64,000 bases of DNA from Glutinoglossum americanum. Taxonomy: Eukaryota; Ascomycota; Geoglossomycetes; Geoglossales; Geoglossaceae. Position numbers and translations under genes: made by a program. Positions 43,394-55,025 of the stretch are shown here, in pieces. The stretch lies in assembly GCA_020080175.1 (NCBI GenBank), contig JAGHQL010000065.1, positions 60,299-124,298 on the forward strand, read 5' to 3'. The notes below the pieces were generated by a model. It saw only the letters and a program-made list of their open reading frames with translations, was not told the origin of the DNA and made no database searches. Numbering within the stretch: the first letter of the stretch is position 1; each line of letters begins with the position of its first letter.

Positions 43394-46300
43394 TCATCTT
43401 GGGTGGAGTGGCTCCCACGAAGTCATGTTTCGCATGTCTTCATCATTTCCGTCTATCAAGCCTTCTCTTCGCTCATTGGTGCTTTGTCTCCGGGGAGGAA
43501 GAGGCGGACTCTGGTCTAGGTCGCCGGGTTTGGGTGTTGTGAGGTTTTTGAGGTGAGATGGCTTAGATACTCTGTCTTTAGTTAAGGGTTGGCGCTGGCT
43601 ACTAGCAAGCTTTCGAGGAGGCGGCGGGAAGATTGGACCCTCTGGGATAGATTTTGGTGTTGTTTGCGCGGACGGTACGGGAGCTCTGGAATTATATACA
43701 CGTTGCGGCTCCGGATAGTCTTTACCGTCACTGCTCACAATATTACACTGCTGGCTGCCTTTGGAAGTTAGCAGCACAGGTTTCTTCGGAATCGGTGGAG
43801 CCCGCTTTCGGAATACGTTCTCTTCCGTAGCAGTGGGGTTTAGGGGACTCGATTGGTTAATCCTAGCTGAAATTTGATTAGGTTGTTGAGGCGTAGGACT
43901 ATAATTGGAGGCTGAAGGAAATGTTGTAATTCCCGGTCTATCGTATGGAGGAGGGACTTTGCGTAAAGGCTCATTAATGGGTTTTCGAGTCGGTCCCGGC
44001 GCTGACAATGCGGAGCTATGGGTTGGGTCTATTCTGCTTAGCGGGGCTTTCGAACGCTGCCTCCAGTCGGGCTCTTCCGTCGATGTGAAAGGATTTGATG
44101 ATCTGAGCGGATTGGGGGCGAAATCTACTCCAGGAGCCTCGACGACTGATCGTGCGGGTAGTCCTATTTATCTTCAGCTACGTGATAGACATTGCCTAGA
44201 GAAACTTACCGTTGTCCAACCACCATTTCCGACGATCCGAGCTCGCCGGGGGGAGTCCAGGAGCAACTGGGTCATAACCAATGAGGTCCTCATCGTCCGT
44301 ATCAGCCGTCTTAGTGTTCGCAATCGACCCGCCAACTTCTCGTCGGCGGCGCTCGTAAATATCTCGACTTAGCTGCTCTCTCAGTAGCTCGTTAACTATG
44401 CTAATTGTACACCGGAAGGTTGCATAAACCGGTCGGTGGTCAGAGAACCGGAGTGGGACTGTATTGTAATTTATTTGGCGCAGGTTGTCCCCTTTCCGCA
44501 GAACGCGGTCACACCAAGCGGGTATGCGCGCCTTTTCCCTTCGGAGCGTCAGCACCCCAGAATCTGAACTTTATCTCCTAACTACGTACGATGTGTCATA
44601 GCTATCAGTTCCAACGTCGTACTTGTAGGTCGGCATGAATGTAATTCTAGCCTCGGAGTAAAAGGGGAACGTCAAACCAGCAACCATTTGCAAATTTAAC
44701 TATGGAAGTAAGCTTCTAGCTTGTTTTATGGCCGCGATTATCTTACCTGATCATTCTCATACAAGCTATCAAGATCACCAAGCTGGATTAGTCTTCTTAC
44801 CCTCTCATCGCTAAGCCCGATTCGATAATTGAAGTCGCCTAGCCAGATTACCGTATCATGGTCATCAATGGTCCGATTCCGCTGGAACCTCAACCCATGA
44901 TTAATCGTCCTGTAGTCTCTATTTCGCTCTTCATAGTTGGAAAATCCAGCGGCAAGGTGCGCGGTGACAAAACAAATTTGTGTGTTGGCGTAATCCATAC
45001 GAATGGCTACGGCGCCCTTGTTACCAGCCATTCCAGACATTCCAGTCTAGGATAAAAAATTAGTGAAAGTCTCGGAGTATATACCAAACGTCTTACCTTC
45101 TTCACGCTACCCTCAACGTTTTTAATGTTGCGAAGCACGGAGGATCTAACGAAAATTGCAAGAGCTGCACCAACCAGCTGTCCACTACGAAGAAGGACGT
45201 ACTCTTCGCTGCCAGCCTTAGCCGCGTGTTCATTGAGCGACCTCTTTACTGCCCTTTCCCACATTTGTCGTCTTGCCGGATCCGTAGACATAATCTGCTG
45301 AGGACTGAGCTCGACAATCTCTTGGAAACCAACGGCAATGATCTCTGGCTGCCGTTGCGAGGCATCAACACTTGGGCAGAGCCAGGAGGACAAATCCTCA
45401 TTTATGCCGTTGGTCTTGCCGTTGAGATTGAAAGTACCGACCAAGATGTGGATCGGCTCTGTAGAAGAGTATTCCGCAGTCCTTTTAACGTGTTAGATGA
45501 CGAAAGCGTAATTTAACTTCATGGTTTTCCAACCTCCTTTTCAATTCAGATGTCACGAAATCGTTGATTGGATCGAACAGATGAACTGGGGATTGGCCCA
45601 TCAAACGTCCCTGTAAGGTGATTAGAACATTGTATTGAAAGTACGGCAATAATGGCAAGGCACCAATAGGACATCAATGGTATTCTGCCGTCCCTTATCT
45701 GCGAAATTGTTGATATACATGCGGGTTGCGCTCTTTCGGGCATCTGCAATTGCTCCTGCGATGGACATTTTCCCGTGCCTGGTGAAAGAGGATTTGAGAG
45801 CTCCTGTTCCAGCGTAGATCTTGGAAAGAGACTATGTGCTATTAGTTAAATCGTTCCTATACGTTAGTGCCGGGTTGTTTACATCACCATTGTCAGCCCA
45901 TAATGTCGAATGCCTCATCCAGAAGTCGGGGGTAGCATGCTCGGTTCGGGAGTTGAGAAATGCCTCAACGGCCATTTGGCTTACAATTGTCTGGATAAGG
46001 TTTGTGCGGTCGAGACAGTCCAAGCAGTTCGTGCGGAAAATGCCCTCTTGCTGTAGCACAACGATTGAGCGCCGTTGGATATGTATATTCACGGAGCCGT
46101 TGTTTGCGGTCGAATCATCAGTATAATCCGAAAGAAAGTATCCAAAACCATCAGCTGACTTCTGGATTAGGTGCCGAATCATGCTTGCAGCCTCGTATCC
46201 ACTTGACCCCTTTGTTTCCGCATGGAAATCATACTCGGTCTCTCGCAGAAGCTGGTGGTCCACCGGGCTACTCTTTTCGTCGGTATTATTTAGTGGGCTA

Positions 46301-47581
46301 TGACGAACGTGATACCGGTACCTATTCGTCAGATCTGCTTCTCCAGGCTTGGTTTCACTGAGTAGATTGAGAACATGTATGGCGCCGTATTTAACCTCGA
46401 GGGTCTCGAAATGCTTATCAAAGGCCGGTTGTGCCGCCTCAGGCGACCTCGTAACTTGAATCTTCTGTTGATTGGGTAACAGGCCAGTAGCCTGTTCCCA
46501 AAAGATGGGGACGGATCCTCTAATCTGAGCATAGGAAAAACACAGGCCAGATGGACTCCAGAAAAGAGTTTCAGACTCGACGAAATTAGCCACGTTGCCG
46601 TCATCATCGGTGCCTCTAGCATTGAATCTAGTACCAGCTCGTCTACACGATAGTCGTGATATCAGCGTCAGCGTAGAAGGTAGACCAGGTCGAGCTGTTT
46701 TGAACGGCGATGTGGAAGCCGGGACGGTAATAGTCTGAACGAACCCTCGGATAGCAGATGTGAGTATGCGAGATAAATCGAGGGCTCCCCTCTCTTGGTC
46801 TCCTAAGCGTGAGCGAAATTCGGCAAGTGGGCGGATCATATAAGAGTTCCACAAAAATCCATCATCGAGATTATCGATATCGAATGTGGAAGCGTCAATA
46901 GACCTTTGCCATGTTAGAACTAGTAGCACGACGGAACGCAGCAGGCCCCAGCTGACCTGTCCTGTAACCGGTTCGTTAAGTCGAACTCCACACTGTAATA
47001 AAATGTTCCATCACTCAATAGCTTCTTCAGTGTGGAACATGGATGCTCTAGGATCGGCTCCCTCCGACTTTGGTAAGCATGCTCGAACCCGTCCTGCGAC
47101 AAAGTATCGGACAGATAAGGGTTAATCTCGTCGCCTGGAATGTCATCGTAGTCGGTTTTGTTCAGACAGTCCATAGGTACATTAGATTTGCATAACTCTT
47201 GCTTGGAAGGGACAAGTACAACTTACGAAATTCAACAGTATCTATTTTTTGAACAGATTCTCCAGGTCTGACGGTTGCAACCCGTGTGGCTCCCGTTACA
47301 ACACATATAAAGACATCATTGTTTATTGTAATTAGACCCAATGTGCCTTGTACTGGGAGTGTGCTCAGGGCCTTGTAATCCTTGAGGTCCACTGATTCTA
47401 AAACGGAGAATTCGACCATGCACTTGTTTGCGCTTGCTGGGCTTTGGGGCTGTAGAGAGTGGGGTGAGGTAAATGATCCATAGTTGGTCGAGAGGCTATG
47501 TCGAAATATCAGGGCATGAGATGGAGTTACGAGAGCTATGGCCCGATGAGGATGGTCACGTCGGAGGATTCGGATTGACAT
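43394..47581 (-). CDS. INP53: Synaptojanin-like Sac1/inositol-polyphosphate 5-phosphatase
   Basis: Ten exons (47581-47227, 47170-46957, 46903-45883, 45831-45664, 45610-45534, 45481-45097, 45046-44747, 44699-44590, 44538-44210, 44163-43394) sum to 3729 nt, 1242 aa. The start is MSIRILRRDHPHRAIAL. The N-terminal Sac domain (to about 520) keeps the catalytic CX5R motif in RTNCLDCLDRTN. The 5-phosphatase domain (about 620-960) begins VGTFNLNGKTNG and has VGFQEIVEL, MAGNKGAVAIRM, VIWLGDFNYRI, KARIPAWCDRVL and FSDHRPVYA. A Pro/Ser-rich tail (987-1242) could bind SH3 proteins. The Sac motif is intact, as in Inp52/Inp53. It hydrolyses PI(4,5)P2 and other phosphoinositides in endocytosis and Golgi traffic. 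Which yeast paralogue it matches is not settled. Intron 1 appears to end in GG instead of AG; all other introns are canonical. Confidence 0.93.
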
Positions 47582-49018
47582 GCTCAGAGTTGGAGGCACA
47601 GGCTCCCATGAATCATTAGCAGGGCAGAGATGCGAGGTTTCATTGTGTGTATAAACAAGTCGATGCCGGACAACTATTAGAGCCAGATGTTGATCCTTGG
47701 CAACGCCTAGGGCAAAATGTAAGCGGTAACTTGACGTCGCGTGAATATTGAATTGTTCAAGGATCTGCACGCCCACGTTTTACCCATTTAGTTGCTCAAA
47801 AATTACCACCAATTAAATTATATATCACCACAGTATCAGGCGTATGCAATGTCAGCTCGGTGTAGGGCGTTCGCGGGTTTAAGAAAGCTGGGCGCTCGAA
47901 AGGAGATACCTTGGTATCACAATTAGGCCACCGCCACAGCGATCCTCATGGCATTTGGGGCGCCTCATAGACGCCAACCTTGAATGATAAAGATTGAGAG
48001 GGTCGATCGGCTCCATCGATATTAGTTAGCGCATGGGTACATAGAAATAGCACAGCGGAGGTGCTTGGTGGATGTTGTAAGCATGGGCTCAAGAGCTGCC
48101 GTTGCCCAAGCAACCTAGTTTTGCACCTTTTGGAATACTTCCACGAGACGCGAGTATACGGAAAAGGAACAGAATGCCACTATTATCTCCTGTGGTACAT
48201 CAATAGAATGATATGCTAAAGACAACCAGTGTGCAGACCACCCCGTTCAACTTTTGAGAAGGAAATGGGCAACAGGAGTATGGTGTCCACAACGCCCTCT
48301 GCTCTTGCTCGCTCCGATAGTGCATGCATACATACCACTAGCAGCTTAAAAGATGCAAGCATTAGGGCATTATGTGAAAGAGGTCTGAAATCAGATGAAG
48401 ACACCGCGCCTTTTGACCCTAGTCGCTCATGCAAGTAAAAAGCCCAAGGCGAAAGACATGTAGGTGATTACCGCACGCTGATGTCACAACGAACGAAACC
48501 ACAACAGCACACCCAGAGCTTATAAACATCACCTATAATAAAAGACTACGCAGGAAAAAAGAATGCCACACAAAATGCGGATCAAAGTTCATAGAATCGT
48601 AATGTAGGAAATTCCACGTCCACAAACGTCCCCTGGTGAGGCATGAAAAAGCAACCCGGCAAAGCCAGGAGAAAAACCATGCCCCCTGATACAGATCATG
48701 CAGGAATCTGCTGAATGAGAAGCGGGTACAATCAAGGATTTGATTAATGATCTTGTCGCGAGCTATTGAGGCTGCTCGGACCGGCGGCGCAAGTTGCCGT
48801 GACCGTCCAATTCATTCCCAACAATTCGTTTGGTGGAACGGCTAACCGCATTACGGTTAATCGCACCAGGCTAGAAAAAACCACATCCAGACTCTCCCCC
48901 CTACACTATCCATAGACCCCAATTACATGACACGACATGCGTCGTCTTCCGCCGTATCACTTTTTCCGGTTACTAGAGCGTGAGAACCAGAGTAAGGCTG
49001 AAGAATGCCAAAGGATGC
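47582..49018. other. Intergenic, nothing recognised
   Basis: A 1.4 kb region upstream of the synaptojanin gene and downstream of the ubiquitin-like-domain gene. The frame upstream of the synaptojanin ATG stays open for 65 codons but lacks an ATG. No other gene was seen. Confidence 0.4.
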
Positions 49019-51152
49019 TTACGGTTTTTTTTCCGCTTTTTTTGACTTGGCTGACCGGCCCGCTGTCCACATCAATAACGGTGGTATCTTCGGTGGTGGT
49101 TGCTTTAGTTGGGGCCCGCCACCGCCAGCGTCAAGAACAATTATCCCGGGGGGAGGTGGAGGAGGCCCGCCTCCAGGAATGTAGGGGGCCGGGGGTGGTG
49201 GCGGGGGTGGAGGCCCACCATCACCAACAAACACTATAGGTGGAGGGGGTGGGGGTGGTGGTGGTCCTCCAAACATTGGCGGTGGCGGTGGTGGTGGAGG
49301 ATGTGGGCCTGGCGGACCTCCAGGGCGATCCAAAATAGGTTGGACCCCAGGCCCTACTAGAACGACCTGCTGCGGAGCTTCTGCACCGGGAATAGGTGGT
49401 GGTGGCGGTAGTGGTTGTGGTTGCGGCGGCGGAGCCAGGTCAGAAGGCGGGGGCGGTGGGGGCGGCGGAGGCGGAGGCGGAGGCGGAGGCTCAGGCATGG
49501 GCCACATATGCATGGTGATAGTCCAATCTGGCTCTATCATCGTTTCCCAAACTTGTGGTAAGATGATCTCTCCGTTAGGCCCAACCAAGTCGTAATGGCC
49601 TTGGGCTACATGCGGACCGATAACCTCAACATGAAGGAAGGCTTGTTTAATGAGCTCCTCCATTCCCTATTCCAGGACCAGTCAGTTTTCGACTTATGAA
49701 TTATTTGGATGCAGTGCAGGGATACGTACAACCCATGTTTGGCAAAGATGGAAGGGAAAACTGAATTTCCTGCCGACAGCGTCTTTAAATTTGAGCGGCT
49801 TCTTTTTCTCTACCTTGGGCTTGGTGGCAGCTGCGACCTTTTCCGCCGCCGCTGCCGCCTCAGCCGAAGCCTTCGCAGCAGCCTCCTCCGCCGCTTTCCT
49901 AGCATTCGACTCTTCTGTGAGCCTCTTCTCCGCCACTTCTGCCGCTTCCTTTGCGATTACTTCAGCCGCTTCCTTTGCTGCCGCCGTTGCTGCCGCAGCT
50001 GCATCTGATGCTGCTTTTTTCACTGCTTCTTCCGCCGCTTTCCTAGCCGCTAATTCTTCCGCTGCCTTTTTCTCCGCTGCCTCCTTTTCCTCAGCAACTT
50101 TCCTAGCCCTCGCCTCCTTTTCTTCAGCCTCCTTTTTCTGATCTAGAATCAGCTGCTCTAGACGGGCGAATTTCTCATCATCTTTGGATGACTCAGCTGG
50201 AGGAGGCGGCGTCGACCCTGAATTAGGTGCCTGCTGAGGCGGCGTCGGCTGTGGTTGTGGTGGCTGCGGTTGTGGCGGTGGTTGTCCCATTCCGTAAGGG
50301 TAGTACACCCCTGAAGCCATACCGTGCAAGCCATTCGCCTGATAGTAGGCCTGTGGATTGTAATAGTAATTAGCTCCGGGGCCCTGGTAGGGCATAATAT
50401 CCTGGCTTCCGTAGCCGCTTTGGGGGCGAGTAGATAATGGGTTGTTCATGTGTGCACCCCCGTGGTGATTGTGATGACCATGATGACCATGAGGGTAGTA
50501 ACCCTGTGCTCCGGCGCTTGGGCTAGGGGAGAATGGGTTGGGGGGATAATTATAACCACTTTGACCGCCGAACGGAATCAATTGATTTGTATTTGCAGGT
50601 ACAACACTGTTGTTACTAACGAATGGATTCTGGTAGGATTGTCCGGACGAAAAGCTTGGCGGGTAGCCAGGGGAGGGTCCTGCGGGAGGCCAGTGGCCTG
50701 GAGGGGGGCGGACGTGTTGAGGGGGCTGACCTCGAGGGTAGCCCGAATATTCCTCGGCAGGGTCCACTATTTCAGGTGTCACCGGCTGCGAGTGCCGATG
50801 CTGACGATGGCTGGGAGGGTGATGCACTGGGGGGTGGTGAACTGGAGGGTGACGTGGCTGGCGATCTTGATGGGCGTGGCGACGGGAGGATTGGCGATGA
50901 GGTGGAGGCGGCCGGGCTTCCACAATCGGCCGATGATGGTTCGCAGTTTGTGGTCGAGAAGCTGAGTCTGAAGGACCAAGTTCGTCGTACTGTAAGGATT
51001 CCCAACTCTGATCGTCGTACGAGTCTGCGTATTCCTGGCTCCCCACACCTGAGGACGGGGAGATGTTCACGCCCGACGAGTTCTCTTCGTCGGAAAGTGA
51101 ATCGTCCTCGGAACCGTTCGTCGCCGAGACGTGATCAATTGTGATATTCAGT
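49019..51152 (-). CDS. Ubiquitin-like-domain (ULD) protein with polyproline tail
   Basis: Two clear exons: about 51152-49730 and 49666-49019. The 5' exon is incomplete: no good ATG was found after a putative acceptor at 51153, so an upstream start exon is missing from my model. Order: acidic Ser-rich start (SEDDSLSDEENSSGVN); His/Pro/Gln/Tyr-rich region; Ala/Lys/Glu-rich coiled coil (EARARKVAEEKEAAEKKAAE and on); ubiquitin-like fold across the junction (DAVGRKFSFPFHLCQTW-VGMEELIKQAFLH, then HYDLVGPNGEIILPQVWE and WTITMHMWPMPE); finally formin-like runs of up to about 15 prolines with Gly and a basic end. The ULD segment matches a large filamentous-fungal family without defined biochemistry. 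The polyproline blocks could bind profilin, SH3 or WW partners (inference). Confidence 0.8.
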
Positions 51153-53609
51153 CTAGCCGATAAGCGTTATATTAGCAGGTTTGCAATATAGAAGAGGAAC
51201 GAAAGGCGTGTGAGTCAATCAGCATCAAAGAACCCAAGGGTAAATATGGCTCGACTTGACTGAGAGTGCCCCTGAATGGTTGCCCCACCGACGATCATGC
51301 CAGAATGGATGGGGAAGAAAGGAAGCGCGACTTACGGCATTGAGATATTTCTCGGTCCAAAGGATTATCCTGACCTAGGCTTTCTACCAGAGAAGCCAAG
51401 GAAAGATAGCTTTGGTCCGAATGACGTTATGAGATTGGGCTTGCGCCCCTATCGATATCAAGGTAATGCCTCAAACTGGATTCTTCGGAACTAAAATGCA
51501 GCGACGAGCTTGGTGACCGTATTAAGGGTGCCTGTTACTCCCACGAAGATATACCGGAGGCCTTTGAATATCCAGTCTGTGGTCGTTACAGGAGGTTGCT
51601 GAGATGGGGGTTCTCCGGGGAAATGTTGTCGAGAACTCAGCGAAGAGGTTCTGGAAAGCAGACACGCGCCGGGAAGCGATGCAAGGGGTCAATTCGGCGG
51701 GGTGCAATTATCCTGCAACAGTAGCGGGCGCCAACGTGAAGCAAGCAGGGTGTTGTCGAGCGAGGAATGTGTTGACGAAGGACCCACAGAGTCGCGTTGC
51801 GTGTTCAATGCGCTGGCGCTTGGCAGTGTGCGGATGGAAGAAATTCTGGCTGGCGTTCCGTGCTGACAGAAAATGGATTTCACTGATTTTCCTGCTACGA
51901 TCGGGCCCTAGATCGTCAGTAAACTGAAGAAGACATGGAGCGATGGAACGGAAGAAAGGATGTGAGATATGCTCAAGGAGCGCTAAATCTCGGGTGTTCA
52001 CCGAGAATTGTGCATTCCGAGAATAAAAGCAAAACGCGTGCATTGGAATACGGAGAAGCTCTCAGGGTTTCTCGCACTCTAAATCAAACATGTTTCGCTC
52101 ACCTGCGCAAGGGCGGAAAGAGAGGTAGTAGAAATACGTAACTCCGTCTAGTTCACTCGCAGGAATGAACCTGGATAAAATCTCCTCAAGTAGAGGAACT
52201 CTGTGAACTTAATTAAGGGCAGCGTCACGATTCGGATCCAGCCCCCAAAAGCCAGGTAAGTCACGGGAAGGATGCGATGGCTGAGCGCGAAGTAAAGAGG
52301 ATTGTGAGAAATCGCGGTGAAAATAGTGATGATGATACGAGCTTAAAGAACTCGTACGTACCAGTGAACCTTGTGACTTTGGCTGCTACAGTTGTCGAAT
52401 GAACTGGCTGTTTGTTGACCGCTGAGATTCGTTCGGCCAGAAGCACCGAAGCGTGGTTCTGTCGTTGCCTGGCAACAAATCGCCCTACTTTACTCGATTG
52501 GAACGTTCAAGGCTTCTTTCTGACTGCTATTCGATACCATCGGTTTCTGTATAGTAGTTGGATTGCGTAAGGGCTCATTCGGGCTTATAGACAGGACACT
52601 GGGCGAGAACCCGCTTTTCTCAGGGCAGAACGCAGACGTCGTGAGACTATCTCCAACTGGGTGCGCTTGCTAGCCGATGCTCTTGATGGGAAAGGGCAGA
52701 TGAGGTCGTACGGAGGTTAGTCTAATATTCATGCTTATTCCACTGGGTTCTATATCTCCCCCAGCTCCTTCATCAAGTAAGAGTCATCGCAGCATCGGTC
52801 CCGGATTATCCCTTGGTGACCTCTGAGATGCAGTACAGATAGAGCCAACAAAAGGCGCCAAGTGCAAGGTTTTCCCGAGACTAGTTCCCAAAAACCGGAA
52901 GGGTGCCAGACTTTGGCACTGGTCACAATAAAGCCACACAGTCACCCGTTATGGAACACCTGTGCCTGCACCCGAACCAAATTGTTGGGACACTCCCTTC
53001 GCGTCATCGTGAAAATCCAACTTGGGGGATTGGGCCACGTTTTCACGGCCCGCATCAGCTTTGCAGATAGCATCGCACGGCAACCAAGGAGCATGCTAGT
53101 AAATACAAATTCTGTCCTACGCAATGATGATATCTGATTCACTATGCGCTGGCGCTGGTTTTGGCGCTGAAAATTTTCTCTAGATGGTGGATCGCCAATG
53201 TGATTTCAATATCAATATCAGGCACAAGACTTCAACCCCACAATTCTGAGACTGGTGATGTTGGACGCAGTAACAGAAGCTGAGATTTAACGGTCAACCA
53301 CAGAAAAATTAGTCAGATTTAAAGTTCGATAGATTTGAGAACAATAATAGCAGAGATGTTGATGCTAAGAAGACCCCACCATAAGGTCAAGGTTAACGCC
53401 TAAAGTTGAGCCACGTGCCTGACTCTTGCGGACATGTATATCGGTAGCTCATAGGGCTGCTTCCAGAGTCAAACCGAACGCAAGCAATGAAATATGTTTA
53501 CAACGAGAGAGCTTCGGATATTCCAGAGACGCCAATGGTGTCTGCTGCATCGATCCCACAAGCAGTTGAAAGGCCGAGGGCGCTAGACCTCATCAGGTCG
53601 AGCGGTGGG
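51153..53609. other. 2.45 kb intergenic region, nothing recognised
   Basis: It should include the missing 5' exon and promoter of the ULD gene near 51153-51300. Open frames such as 51276-51494 and 51604-51927 match no family I know. No repeats or RNA genes were seen. Confidence 0.4.
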
Positions 53610-54795
53610 TCACCTTTCCGCAAACTGTTCATCTCTGCCCAGAAGCTCCCTGGCGGCAATAACTTCAGCTTGGGCATAACCATCCCAAGCTTTGTCTCCA
53701 GTAGAGCTTTTCCGAACGATCTCTGAAAGTTTTGCAGTCGCTTGCTGGTTAAGCCTTTGAATGGTAGTTAGAGAAGGCTGAGCGGTACCATCTGGTCCTG
53801 AGATGTCCGAGGCTGAAGTATTCTTGTACTTTTGAGAAAGCAATAGGCGATTGCTTGTCTGAAAATAGATCTGAATTAGCGAATGAGGAGTTTCGGCAAA
53901 AGTGTTTAATGCGGTCTAGCGCGACGACCAATGGAGAGCTCACAAGCTTAAGCCCATAGTAGCCACGAAGGTAGTCATCGCAGAGCTCTATGCTTCTACA
54001 AAACCATCGCATAGAGTCTATCAAACTCTTTTCAACATCGACATCGTCTGCTGAAGCCGATGCATTCGAGGAAATGAAAATTAGTTCACCCATCCGTGCA
54101 TGAATCTAACAAATTGTTAGCAAAGGCTTTGGGTGCACACACATATAAGAGGGGTTAACAAGTACTCACGTTCCAGGCGTTTGGAGTGATCAGTAGAACT
54201 TCTTCAAGACTGAAAATAGCCTGCCGATACAGACCCTGTGATAAGTAGAGATCGGAAAGTTCCGACCAAGCTTCTGCATCTGTTGGGGACATGTCGAGCA
54301 GCTTCACCAATGCAGAAATAGCTGCTTCTATTTGTGACATTGATCTAAGGACGGCAATCCGCCGTTTAGCAATGGGCTCCTCAAAGTTAGCCATTGTCGT
54401 AAATAAGCGGTTTGGAGTGACAGCCCAACCATATTTGTAGGATCTTCAACAAGGATAGCCTCGTATTCCTTCAATATTCGTTCAAGAGCAGCATTATCGT
54501 CGGCGACCGCCTCCTGGTACATCCCCTTTAACCCCATGACGCGCTCATTGGTAGCCCCAAAGCGATCACCCAACTTCTCCAAGCATAAGCGGGCTGATTT
54601 ATCGTCTCCAATGCGCAAGCAAGAAAGGAGCAGGTGTTCGTAGGCGGTCCATCTTTCCGGGGACTCGCCGCTGGATAGGAATGGGAGTGTAAATGAAGAC
54701 GATGAGCCCTGAAGAAGTAGTGGGGCTTGTTGGGAAATACGAAGAGCAAGCGATGGAGAGAGATAAGCTGGCGGATGAAGAAGCGGCGAAGACAT
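53610..54795 (-). CDS. EMC2: ER membrane complex subunit 2 (TPR protein)
   Basis: Four exons, 54795-54430, 54379-54170, 54105-53944 and 53858-53610, encode 328 aa. TPR-type helices are visible: RWTAYEHLLLSCLRIGDDKS, ARLCLEKLGDRFG, then the family hallmark DPTNM-EPIAKRRIAVLRS, DAEAWSELSDLYLSQGLYRQ and AIFSLEEVLLITPNAWN-IHA. The rest carries CRSIELCDDYLRGYYGLKL-T and LNQQATAKLSEIVRK. There is no membrane segment, as expected for the cytosolic Emc2 scaffold of the EMC insertase. Every junction keeps frame. Its ATG is only 230 bp from the divergent AP-3 delta gene. Confidence 0.93.
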
Positions 54796-55025
54796 GAGAT
54801 AGGAGCACTGAGATTAATCATGAGGTTGAAGTTCATGTGCCTAGAAAAATTGCCAAGAGCTAACTATATACGGTAGGCTGCGCGAACAATATTGGTCGTT
54901 TAACATTTGAGAGATGGCTACTTACAACGTCGGCAGAGGAAGCTAATGACGCATCATCTTGCTTTGATTGCAGTTCCTAGAACCAAGTGATGTGATTGTA
55001 AAGCTATATACGGTGCTCATCCATT
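54796..55025. promoter_or_regulatory. Compact divergent promoter EMC2 / AP-3 delta
   Basis: Only 230 bp separate the two start codons, so one nucleosome-depleted region probably serves both genes. No factor site is assigned. Confidence 0.5.

Noticed and set aside
51276-51494. 72-codon plus-strand frame starting MVAPPTIMPEW
   Set aside because: No recognisable motif and it lies where the 5' exon of the minus-strand ULD gene is expected.
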